NCBI GenBank assembly: GCA_010093685.1
Contig: MU006223.1
Coordinates: forward strand, 263,769-327,768
Reading direction: 5' to 3'
DNA length: 64,000 bases
Source of the DNA: Ophiobolus disseminans
Lineage: Eukaryota; Ascomycota; Dothideomycetes; Pleosporales; Phaeosphaeriaceae
The translations under genes and the position numbers were made by a program. Positions 31,043 through 41,566 of this stretch are shown in pieces. The notes beneath the pieces were generated by a model that saw only the letters and a list, made by a program, of their open reading frames with translations, made no database searches and was not told the DNA's origin. The first letter of the stretch is position 1. Every line of letters begins with the position of its first letter.

Positions 31043-32794
31043 TTAGTCACTCCAAACCCAATGCGTGAATGCAGCTGTACGAACGTCGTCTTGCCACAGT
31101 TTCTTGATTCCCACCGGAGGGCCTGCCACCTCCTCAGTGTCGGAGCTACTGTCCGGCGCGACGGGCCTGTCGCGTTGCCATTGTTGTACTCGATCGAAGC
31201 GAACCTCGATAACATAGAGATTGCGATCTTTCACAATGCCCCTGTCTCGAAGTGACACCTTCACTTGCATCTCGCGGCCGCCGATTGTCATCCTGGCGTG
31301 TTTCTTGGGTGGTTGTCGTCGACGCCGGCGGGCTGGCTCGCCGGCACTTGCGACCCGGTTTCCTCCAATGATGAGCGTGATAAGTGGTGTAAGTTTTTCG
31401 CCTTGTGACCAATAGATAATGGGGCATATAGCCATTGTTGGGATGTGCCCGCGAGAAACCTGTAGAACGCGGTTCACAGGGTCCCAGTCACCTGCACCGA
31501 GAGGCGGCATCCGAATGCTGGGACCATTCCCCGGACCCCAGGGTCGGAATGCGTTAGGCTTGATGTGAAACTGGTATGAGATTGGCGCCCAAGTGGCGCT
31601 CTCAAAGTAGGTATTGGTGCTTGTGGCGATGTTGATCGTCTCCCACTGCATTCTCGAGTAGTCTTTTGAGCTCACAGTGCATGTGGTGAGCCTGTATCCT
31701 CCGCCCCACCAAGCTGGTCTCCTCTCATATACTTCACCGCCTCCAGATAATGCAGACAAAAGCCCTAGCGGAACTGCTAGCACGCTGGTGAAATCGTGTT
31801 CACGTCGGCAATTTAGAACGGCGATGTATTTAAACTTGGGTTGGACTTCAATCAACGGAACGGTGACACAGACACCCTTGTTCGTCCTCGCGAGAGTATC
31901 GCCGGCAAATGAGCTGAACCCCACGATATTGTCGCAGCCTGTGAACCAGCTTGGCGAAAGTGCTAGAGCCCCAGCAGCCCAAGCACTTGGCTCATCCCTA
32001 GACCATGCCAGGATGGAGAGGTCTACTGAAGACCTCAAGATCTCCTCTTGAAGTCGAAGGAAGGCCTTCGTTGAGCCCTCACCATATAATGGCGGTAAGT
32101 GGACATCGAAGAGGCCAAAAAGGGAATATGCAACGTCCTCAGGCCGCGTTGTCTCACGTTCAGCAGCCCAAGACATCTTTTTTGCCACGGTAAACTTGGA
32201 GAGGCTGAAGTTCTTTTGATTAGATCTGTATAACACATCTATATCGATCTTGGTGGCTTCATGAAGTGGTAGAGTGAGTTGTTGGCGGGTCCCAAGGAAC
32301 ATCCAGAATCGGGAGTAAAACTGGACCCGTGCGGGCGCGATCAGTTCTTGTAGTGTCCAGCCACGATGGATCCAGCGACTGCTTGTTAAGTCTTGAGCGG
32401 TCAGGTAGTCAGCTTCTATGTCGACATCCAGGTAGACGTAACATGTATCGCTGTCCCGATACCACGCAAACATCGAATTGATCGCTTCTGAGAGTTCAGC
32501 CGATGACGATTTGTCGATACAGCAAGTATCAATCCAGGCGTACTGGTAGCCCTCAGATGCCGCAAGCTGACAGCATGTCTTGACTTTCTCGTAACCAGAC
32601 TTTTCTTGACCCGTCCCGTTGTGAAGGTCTTCGAAAATATACTCCTCGTTGTTGACCCTGTATCTGTCAGTACCGATGTTTGGCAAGTTATCACGAGCGC
32701 TGACCACATACCAGGTGTGCGACAAAATAGCGTACGGCGGCGGTTTTGTCATGAACCCCTCCAAAAGCAACGTGGACGTATTGAGTAAGCGCAT
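31043..32794 (-). CDS. HET-domain (heterokaryon incompatibility) protein
   Basis: Two exons, 32794-32712 and 32657-31043, with a 54-nt intron (donor GTATGT, acceptor ACAG) splitting the Trp codon of YAILSHTW. The product is 565 residues. It has the standard HET start MRLLNTSTLLLEGF and the blocks AILSHTW, WIDTCCIDKSSSAELSEAIN, CYVYLDV and HRGWTLQELIAP, then LFGLFDVHLPPLYGEG. HET proteins trigger cell death on non-self fusion or other cues. The C-terminal 300 residues hold no recognised partner domain; they include an Arg-rich patch (RRRRRQPPKKHAR). The neighbouring region 33022-34349 is a decayed relative in the same orientation. This copy has no internal stop. Confidence 0.92.
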   Translation of the reverse strand: MRLLNTSTLLLEGFMTKPPPYAILSHTWYVVSARDNLPNIGTDRYRVNNEEYIFEDLHNGTGQEKSGYEKVKTCCQLAASEGYQYAWIDTCCIDKSSSAELSEAINSMFAWYRDSDTCYVYLDVDIEADYLTAQDLTSSRWIHRGWTLQELIAPARVQFYSRFWMFLGTRQQLTLPLHEATKIDIDVLYRSNQKNFSLSKFTVAKKMSWAAERETTRPEDVAYSLFGLFDVHLPPLYGEGSTKAFLRLQEEILRSSVDLSILAWSRDEPSAWAAGALALSPSWFTGCDNIVGFSSFAGDTLARTNKGVCVTVPLIEVQPKFKYIAVLNCRREHDFTSVLAVPLGLLSALSGGGEVYERRPAWWGGGYRLTTCTVSSKDYSRMQWETINIATSTNTYFESATWAPISYQFHIKPNAFRPWGPGNGPSIRMPPLGAGDWDPVNRVLQVSRGHIPTMAICPIIYWSQGEKLTPLITLIIGGNRVASAGEPARRRRRQPPKKHARMTIGGREMQVKVSLRDRGIVKDRNLYVIEVRFDRVQQWQRDRPVAPDSSSDTEEVAGPPVGIKKLWQDDVRTAAFTHWVWSD

Positions 32795-33021
32795 GCTAAA
32801 TAACTATACAATTCCATGTATACCATCTAACACGTCTAGTGTGCTTGTGTGAAAACAATGTTGTGGTGTAGGAGTTAGGCTGAGGACGCCAAGGAAGGTG
32901 CGGCTGAAGTCGCTTGAGCGCCCATTGGCTGGCAATCAGGCCTACTAACAAGAAGCCTGCATATCCTCACAATACTATAAAGACTTCAAAAATCTGTAAT
33001 AAGGATATTTGGTTAGACAGG

Positions 33022-34349
33022 TCATTTGTGTGCTAGAATAAGAAACATTCGTCTAGGTAATTGTAGCAGCCAGCCAATTAGTGCATCGCCAAATACGACC
33101 TCTTCCGTGCAGCCAATCCTAACTTTAATTCTGTCACAATCTTGTAGATAGATAAATCTTTGATAACGTCGCTCTTTCCAGCTCCGCCGACCCAACAGAG
33201 TATACAGAAGGCATCGTATCACCAAGGTATACGATTTGATTGCCACCAAACCATATTCGCTTTCCATACTCCCCCATTGTCAGGCTCCGCAATTGGATAC
33301 CGACAGGACGCTCCAGATCATCTGCGTGTCGGCAATTAGGAAGCACAAGTGTGTGGTCGTCCTGGGAACCCACGAAGCTGTAAGATCCTGTAAATAAGGG
33401 CAATTTAACACGAATGCCTTTGTTCGTCATGCGGAATAGCTCAACGTCTGTACGGATATAGTTGAGAGACATGCCGTGCTGTAGCCAGTCCGGACTTGCT
33501 GCTAGCGCGGGCAATAAGAGTCTGTCGGGGAGAGGCAAATGATCGGTAGACCAGACTAGGATTGAAAGATCGGTAGACCTTTTGAGAATCTCTTCCTACA
33601 GCCTGATGAAAGCCTTGCCGCCGCCTTCACCGTACAACGGGGGTAGATGAACATCGAACAGGCCAAATAGGTAGTATACAATATCTTCGGGTCGAGTTGT
33701 TTCTCGTCGTGAAGCCCAGAACATGCGGGTCGCTATGCTGTAGGGGGCGAACGAAATCATCTGCCATTCTCTTTGCAGTACGTCTATATCGATCTTCGTC
33801 ACGTCGGCCAGGGCATGGGCGAGCTGCTTTCGTGTGCCCCAGAAATGCCAGTGCTTGTCGTAGAACTGCACATAAAAGGGTGCTATAAGTTCTTGTAGAG
33901 TCTATCCACGGTACATCCATCGAGCGTGCCGGAGTGGCTCGGCTTCAAATCGATTTTGATCATCTGGAAGACCTATGTCAAGATAAACATAGCAAACTTT
34001 CGCCTTTTAGTAGTATTTGAACATGGAATTGATCGCCTCTGAAAGCTCAGCAGACGATGATCTGTCGATGCAGCAAGTGTCGATCCAGATGCAGTCATGG
34101 TGGTCCGAAGCAGCAAGAGCACAGCATTTTGTAATCTTCTTATATCCTTTTCTGGAAGCTGCACGACGAACCACCGGGTCTTTACACTCCATATCCCTGA
34201 ACAGCATTTCCTTGGTCTCCCTGCGCGTTGTCAGTCTCGAAACCGACGAGAAGCTCGCTGGCGTACCAGGTATGCGAGAGGATGGCGTAAGATGGCGGCT
34301 CTCCCATGAACTCCTCCAGCTCGAGAGTTCTCGTGTTGAGCAAGCGCAC
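33022..34349 (-). pseudogene. HET-domain pseudogene with RIP-type nonsense codons
   Basis: A paralogue of the HET gene at 31043-32794. The expected start codon is GTG (34347-34349), followed by the usual RLLNTRTLELEEF and YAILSHTW. The intron is at the same place (donor GTACGC, acceptor CGCAG) and WIDTCCIDRSSSAELSEAIN follows. Three in-frame stops fall at conserved codons: Gln of YYQKAKVCYV (now TAA), Trp of RGWTLQEL (now TAG) and Gln of RLQEEIL (now TAG). All three are explained by C-to-T changes at CpA on one strand or the other. Further on, the frame shifts before YLQDCDRIKVRIGC near 33150. The gene cannot make a full HET protein. Confidence 0.9.
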
Positions 34350-35569
34350 TTTCCAGGGCTTTGGAAGCTGTAACAGTTAAGGCGCAAAAGCCTGCCAGTT
34401 TAGTGCTTTTGATGCAATGTGTGAGACGACACGAGGCTGAAGTAGCCGTGCCTTGGCGCAGCCGCGCTCATGATTGGGCCGATTTATGACACATGATTGA
34501 GCGGGTAGGAACGAACGCGCAAGATACACTTTGGAGCGAAGGGGGGATAATGACCACTAGAAATAATTGGCGGAGCAAACGATAACCCTGTCGGAACGGA
34601 GCTGCTGTAAGTCTCCAACGCACGTGCTCGAGATACCTAGGTACGACTGCATGTGGTTTGTAATACTGCCTTTGCTTTATCGATGTACACACGTCGCTCC
34701 ATATGCGTTGTGTAACTGAAGATGAGTGCAATGTCTGTAACATGTTACCTACATGTAGGTACCTACCCAGCTCGATCGACGTTAGTCATGTATAATTCTT
34801 CGTAGCATTTGGAAACACCTGACAAGTTCCTCGTGACCGTCTACGATGGTGGAGCTTGCTAGATCCAACGCATCCGCTGAGCAATGCAGAGAAAAGCAAG
34901 CTTGCCGGAAGCGGAACATGCAGGTCCCGGCCTATGCAAGGGGGGGTGTAGTCTGTCTGGCTTTATGCACTGCGATGCAAGCTCGGCGACCAGCAGATTG
35001 GTCCGCCCCCTGTGGGATCACGTGCCCAGCAAGGGCCGCCCCTGGCATAAGCGAGTGGCTTTTTGATCAGCTAGATTAGCGTCGGCCATTCCACCACCAA
35101 AACTCCGCCGACAAGGGGTTCTGCAGCCGCACAATCTCCACATGGGCAATTGCTCGATAGACACCGCGCTGGGTTCAGGGTCCGCCTACAATGGGCAAAG
35201 CGATGCCCAAAACGATCTTGTTGAAAGGGCCAGACCTCCTCGCTTGTGGCGGTCTTCCCGCTACCACGGCTAAGCTAGCCCCATCAAGTCCAAATCAGAT
35301 ACTGGAGGCTCTTCAACTCACTACTGCACGAATCGCTGTTGGAAGAGTCAGGCAGCCTCAAATCGCCGGTCTGACTTCCAAGATCATGCCACGAGGGTGC
35401 TTCGACACCAAGATCCATGCCGAGCCAAAGCGAACTGATCTCGAGATGCACTTAAACTAGCGACGGCGCCACAGGCAACGCTGGATGTCAAGGCCGTCGT
35501 ACACTATATTTTTGCCTCTGCAACCTGTCGTTCTTTTTGTCAATCAACACACACATTCTTTAGAAAGCC
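34350..35569. other. Intergenic region with palindromes; promoter side of the chitin-binding gene
   Basis: About 1.2 kb without a supported gene; the open frames at 34846-35079 and 35191-35460 have no recognisable motif. Notable are an exact TACCTAGGTA at 34634-34643 and two overlapping perfect palindromes, ACCTACATGTAGGT at 34747-34760 and GTAGGTACCTAC at 34755-34766. A CT-rich leader precedes the ATG at 35570. Confidence 0.5.
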
Positions 35570-38500
35570 ATGAGGGGCTCTATCCTCGTTTCGCTCCTTG
35601 CAATCTTTTCTAGTGCTGCAGCTCAATTTGATTCACAGCAGTGCGGTCCCGTAGCAGGCAACCAAAAATGCTCAGGCAACAAGTGCTGTAGCAAATATGG
35701 CTGGTGTGGAACTGGCAGTGCATACTGTCAAGCAACTAACGTAAGGTGCCCCAACTCCATCGTGCTAGGATACCGAAGTACCATAACTAACTGCCTATAG
35801 GGCTGTCAACCTGGATTTGGCCGTTGTACAGGTGTGACTTCATCAGTACTCACCCAGCCCTCCTCCAGCCCATCCGTTCCGGTTGGCACTTCGACCGATA
35901 AGTGTGGATCTAGCAACGGAGGTCAAATATGCGCTTCAGGTTACTGCTGTTCTCAGTGAGTTCATTGCTGTCAATTCGCTTTGTTCCTTGTGATCTGATG
36001 TAACTAGGTATGGATACTGTGGGAAAACTGCGTCGTACTGTTCAACAGGCTGCCAATCTAATTTTGGCCAATGTTCTGGATCCAGCAATCCTTCGTCAGC
36101 CCTTCGCTCTTCTACCGTCCCTGCTTCCAGCTCGCCATCTTCCGCGCCGGTTTCGAACAATGGACGTTGTGGAACAGCTTTCAACGGCCAGACATGCCAG
36201 GGATCATCTTACGGCAACTGCTGCTCAACTCACAATTACTGTGGCAAAACCGACAACCACTGCAAATCAACCTCGGGCTGCCAATCGGCATTTGGTACAT
36301 GCTCAGGAGTCAGCAGCGCCGCCTCTTCTACACGCTCTCAGAGTTCAGCTCGTGCATCATTGAGCAGTACATCTTCTACCAGTGCATACAACACCGTTGT
36401 TCAGTCTTCATCCTCTGTGGCTTCATCTGCTCTTCCTCCATCCTCTGCGGCTCCATTCTCTCTGGCTTCGTCCTCCCTCGCTCCATCCTCTCTGGCTCCA
36501 TCCTCTCTGGCTTCATCCGCTCTTCCGTCATCCTCAGTGGTTTCATTCTCGGTAGTTGCATCCTCTGTTGTGGCCTTCCCGTCCGTTGCTACAGCTTCTG
36601 TCAGTTCATCGCTGTCGATCGTGCAGGTGGCATCCGCTACTCCCCTTTCGCAAAGCTCAAGTCAAGATTCTTCCAGCATGCCTATCAGTTCGGTCTACTC
36701 GAGTACTGTCTCATCTTCTGCCGTCAGCTCACAGAGCGTGACTCAAGATGCGTCAAGCACGCCCATCAGTTCGTCCTACTCAGCGGTCCTTCCTTCAAGC
36801 ATGGTCGACTCAAGTTCCGTTGCATCCACTATGACCAGCATTACTCAAGCTATATCTTCTCCCGCATCATCAACTCCCGCAACATCCACGCCCGTCAATC
36901 TCGTCTTGCGCCCAATGCGCGATCCATCCGTCGATCGCTCCAAAGCAAGTAACCTCAATCCAGCCAGTGCCCTGTCACTATTTTACTCGGAACCCAGTCC
37001 AGGAACGTACACTATGCTCATCAGGGCTGTAAGCCATTCAGGCGACAAGGGGATTTTACTGGAAAATATTGGCGCTGTCGGGACATTGACTTGCATGACT
37101 GGCCAAATCCTTGTCGACTTCGCCGATGCAGCTTCTGCGGACATTGCGAGAACCTGGCCTGCTGGAACCGTTTTGTACACATTAGCCGATGGTTGCAATT
37201 CCGATGATGAGCGTGGAGTTTACGTCATAAGCAAAGTCAGCCAACCCAGCAGACGGACTCGACGCACCCGCGCTTCAAGCAATGTTGTTGCGTTCAGCGT
37301 CTCGAAGACCACCCTTCAAGGAATTGCAGATGAGTTGGATATCAGTTACGGGCATCTGGTGTCTGCAGCTGATGGAAGTCAGATGACGAGCTACACAACT
37401 ACAATGACCTCGTATTTCACTCATTCCAGGGTTGGAACCGTGACCTCTTCAATCTTCGTTACGACCATTACACCGTCTCTGACGACAGAAACCTTTACCA
37501 GCACGGCATCTTCTACACCATCACGTGCAAGTATCGCCACATCCTCGTCGGCCGACGCTACTCCGTCACCCAACGCCTCTGCGTTCTCTCTATCGCCAGC
37601 TGCACAAGCTATACTGAACGATCTCAGTGCTGGCTTGCCAGCGCCAGGACGGGATGGCACCATCACTATTCCAATCAAGAAGGGTAGTGATGCGCCGCTT
37701 GTCGCCCAACCAGTAGGAATCGAGCCGTTCAACAGAGACCCAGTTTACCAGGCCAAACTGGAGAATGCCATGGCAGCTGATCACCTTGACTCTACCGAGA
37801 CTCTAGTCGCAGGTGCCGTGGATGCCCTAGCAGAAGAAGGGGAATCAAATGTACCCGAGGACTCGCCGGTCAAGCTCGCCAATTCGGACTACGCCGGCAC
37901 GGATGATGCGGTCTACGACTCTGCTCCCCTCGTTAGCATCACCACTACTTCTGGGACCTCGAAGCGTGATGCTCCAGCACGCGCTGCCTCTGCTCCTGCA
38001 CCTCGCGCTGCCATGACATCTTCAGACATTGCTCAGTCGCCCGCAAGGCATTCGCTCAACAAGCGAGACGGGTGGGATACTTTCTTCGATGTCATGGGCG
38101 ATGATCTCATAGGTGAGATTTGCGAAATATGCGGGGCGATGTACGTATTCTCTCAGATTCTCCCTTCGTGTGACTAATCTCGCATAGTTCGGCTGGCAAA
38201 GACCTTTACGACGCAATGAAATGTATCCTTGGCAGCTGTCCCGCACCGCCACAAGTCACTGTCAACATGCTTGAAGGGACTTCGAAGCAAGACTTTTCGC
38301 TGAGCGCTGCAATGTCACCCAAAAACGGCGAAATCTTCAAAGATTCTATTGCAACTGTTCTATGCGCCGATTGTTACATCAAAGTCTCAAGCCTCAGGCT
38401 TGAGGGTCTTGTCAGAGTTCTTCCCAAGTATGATATCCGCCGAGCCTTCAACAAAGGTGTTGTCCGAAAGCAGTAAGCTAACGACCATAATAGGCAAATG

Positions 38501-41411
38501 CACGTCAAGGAAAACTTCGTCATTTCTGCCTCGTTCACGGCAACTCAGTCATCGGTCACTTCGCTTTTGTACAATATCCGGACAAAAGGTGCGGGCTCGG
38601 GCACATTCAGCCAAGCCTTTGCATCATGGCCACTAGACAGTGTAACTGCGCCAGGCGTCATTACCATTGCACCAAAATTCATCTGGGGAATGGGATTGAC
38701 GTACGACACAGCACAAGCAGTCGACGTTCAGGCCGGTGCTGTGATCACCTTGACCAATGCCGCCGCGGACATCGACATCAAAGCACAGACAGCATCCAAC
38801 GCACGGAATTGGCAGTCCTCGGCTCAAGTCACCTTCCCCAAGATCACTCAACCTGGACGTGTTATTCTCTCTCCATATCTCAAAACGGACTTCCAGATCT
38901 CTCTAACGATATTTGGTCAATATGTAGAGAACGCCGTTGTTCTGACCTCGCAGACCAACATGGGTTTTGACACAGAAGTTTTAACATCCTCACAAGTAGT
39001 CAAGAGACAAACGGCAGTTGTGCGCGCCCAAACGATCAAATCCAGTAGCCTTGCAAAGAGGGGCTTTTTCACGAAATTGATTGAGCAAATAGCAGCAAAG
39101 CAAGCGGCAGCAGCAGCGCAGCAAACGGGACCGAAGCCTCCAGTGGCACTCTGCAATGCTGGATCGATGAAGCTTAGTGCAATTATGACAACCAAAAGTC
39201 AAGCTATCGTCGGTGGTAAACCTAACACGCTATACGATCAGCCTTATAAGTTCGGCGCTCAGTGGTAAGAACTTCCTGATGGTTGACATCCCTTCATACA
39301 AATGGAACTTTGCTCACTGGATCTCTAGTCTACCATTCGCAGCACCAGTGAGTAGTGTTTCCAAATCTGCCACCTCGACAGCTCGATCCATGTCCTCGTC
39401 TACTCGACCGTCATCTGCCACTTCAATTGTGTCACGGCTTTCTAGTTCGGCAGCTCGTCCAATATCTTCGTCCATTCGACTATCATCGGCCTCTCCATCG
39501 GTATCACCGTCCTCGTCCATTCGACCGTCATCGGCCTCTTCAACGGTATCATTGCTTTCCAGCACAACTACTTCCTCATCCGCACTCACATCATTCAGTG
39601 CCTCCACTGCAGTGTCAAGATCTACGATTGTCCAGTCTTCTCCTGTAGCATCTGCTCCAGCCTGTAAGACTCAGGCTTCAGGCTTCTACCCGCCTGCTGG
39701 CTCCAAATGCTTCAAGGTCGTTGGCCGCGGTGCGCAGGTTGAGGGCAAATACCTAACCAGGCCTGAAGGCAATGCCAATCCTGTCTTTCGGTCGTCCGGG
39801 GACGAGCAAGCTATATTCTACACCGATAGCAATGGCTACATGTACGAAGCCTATCAGGGTCTGATCATGGCTACAGCGAACACCGGCGTAGGATGGTGGG
39901 TGCAGTTCTCCTTCCCGCAATTCGTTACCAGTGCTTATACCAAAGCAATCTGCACGAAAAACTCGGCAACGCTGGGGCTGTCGTGCTTTCAGACGAGTTC
40001 GGATGTAATGGCCGTCGCGCCCGCCTATGATCCCAACGACGAACGATCTATGATGCCAATGTGGGGACAGGCAAGTCCTACCTACAAGCTGATCAGCCTC
40101 TCGTACGAAGATATTGCCTGTCCGACTCTTTGCCCAAAGGTAGACCCGGTTTATACTCCAATGATGCCTTCTACTATCAACCCGTCAGTGGCGACTTCCA
40201 CCCCGGTCCCATCAGTAGTAGCTTCCACCCCCATTTTGTCATCCATCTCAAGCACACAACCGTCTGCTTCAATAAATGCTCAGTGCAGCAACTCCCTCCC
40301 TACCCCAGCACCCGCTGGTTCGAAGTGTTTCACAATCACTGGCCATGGCCCTTCGCACGTGGAAGGCCAGCTCCTAGGCATAAGTTCTGGCTTCACCGCC
40401 AGTACTAGCTACCTCCGTGCTGCTTTCGGTTGGGGCTTTGACGTGGCAACATTCTACACCGATAGCAACGGCTACCTTTGGGTCGCTAGCGAAAATAGCA
40501 ACGGAAACGTCTTGTCGTTGCTACCCACTGCCGCCCAAACCCCGTATCTCGCCTTTTACGGACCGGGTTCTCTATACAACGGTGGCGCATATGTGAAGGC
40601 TATTTGCTCGCTGGGTTCGCAGGACCGGTCGCTCACGTGCAGCATCAAGTCGTATACTGTGTTCATGGCGGCGCCCGAGAAGCTTTTCTATGGCGCTACG
40701 GATACGCGCTCTGGCACGCCGGTGTGGGGCCCTCCTTATTATGAGTCAACGGTGTCGATGAGTATGAGCTACAATGAAGTTGCTTGCCCGGTCAAATGTG
40801 GCTCGAGTTCCGCGCTTCCTGCCACTTCTTCAGCAGTTCAACCAGCCAAATACTCGTCGGGCGCAAGACAAACAACCACATCGTCCCCGCCCCAAGAATC
40901 TTGGATCGCAGCTTCATCTACGCCATCTGGTTATCCGCCACGACCTACCGCAGCCTCATCATCAAATGCCGCCACACCAACACTATCCAGCGCATCGCTC
41001 TCTCTTACGCCATCCAGCACCAGCTCCGACCCCTCGCCCTCAACCCCATCATCCACCCCCTCCGCCACCCCGGGCGTCATGCTCCCCTGCGACGGCCACA
41101 CCTCGGGCCCCATCGCCATCTCCAACGCCGCCTACATAATCACGTGCGGCGCGACGGGCGCATCCCCCATAACGCGGCAGGACGTAATTTTCGCGCCCTC
41201 GTTCCGCGCCTGCATGGAAGCCTGCAACACCAAAACAGGCTGCCGCGCCGTCATGTTCCGCGAAATCGCGCCCGTGGGCGGCAAGTACCAGTGCACGCGG
41301 TACAGCGCCATGGGCGCGCCGCCGAGCGATGGGCTGGATTGGGAGGGCACGTTTGATGTTGCGAGGAGGGTTATTGGGGTGGGGTTCGGCGATGGGACGG
41401 TGTCGTGGTAG
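35570..41411 (+). CDS. Giant secreted chitin-binding, Ser-rich multidomain protein
   Basis: Six exons, 35570-35740, 35801-35955, 36008-38140, 38188-38427, 38494-39264 and 39329-41411, with GT-AG introns of 47-66 nt, total 5,553 nt or 1,850 residues. Signal peptide [19 protein letters not shown]. Three hevein-type chitin-binding modules with CCSxxGxCG-like cores start near residues 25, 92 and 163. A Ser/Ala stalk follows. A segment near 425-510 ([20 protein letters not shown] ... [13 protein letters not shown]) resembles DUF7029, and after dibasic KR sites come DUF7223-like parts with [16 protein letters not shown] second Ser-rich stalk leads to two copies of a PAGSKCF...FYTDSNGY module (about 1281-1428 and 1485-1648). 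A Cys-containing PAN/apple-like end has [19 protein letters not shown]. Likely a cell-wall or extracellular protein that binds chitin. It may instead be two genes (stop at 39266 without the last splice), but the junction FGAQC-LPFAAP keeps frame. Confidence 0.8.
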
Positions 41412-41566
41412 GGGAGGGGAGAGGTGTAGTTGCGAAAGGGATGGGTGTGGTGCGGCGGATAGGTAGATGTTATGAAATCGTAGTGGAGAGTGGGAAATGT
41501 GAATAATGTGTAATACTTAATAACAAACACATGTTAGCTTTCATTCCCATCCTACTCCCTCACTCC

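Noticed and set aside
36071..36952. 293-codon plus-strand frame rich in Cys, Ile and Phe
   Set aside because: Alternate frame over the Ser-rich stalk of the chitin-binding gene; the spliced gene frame is continuous.
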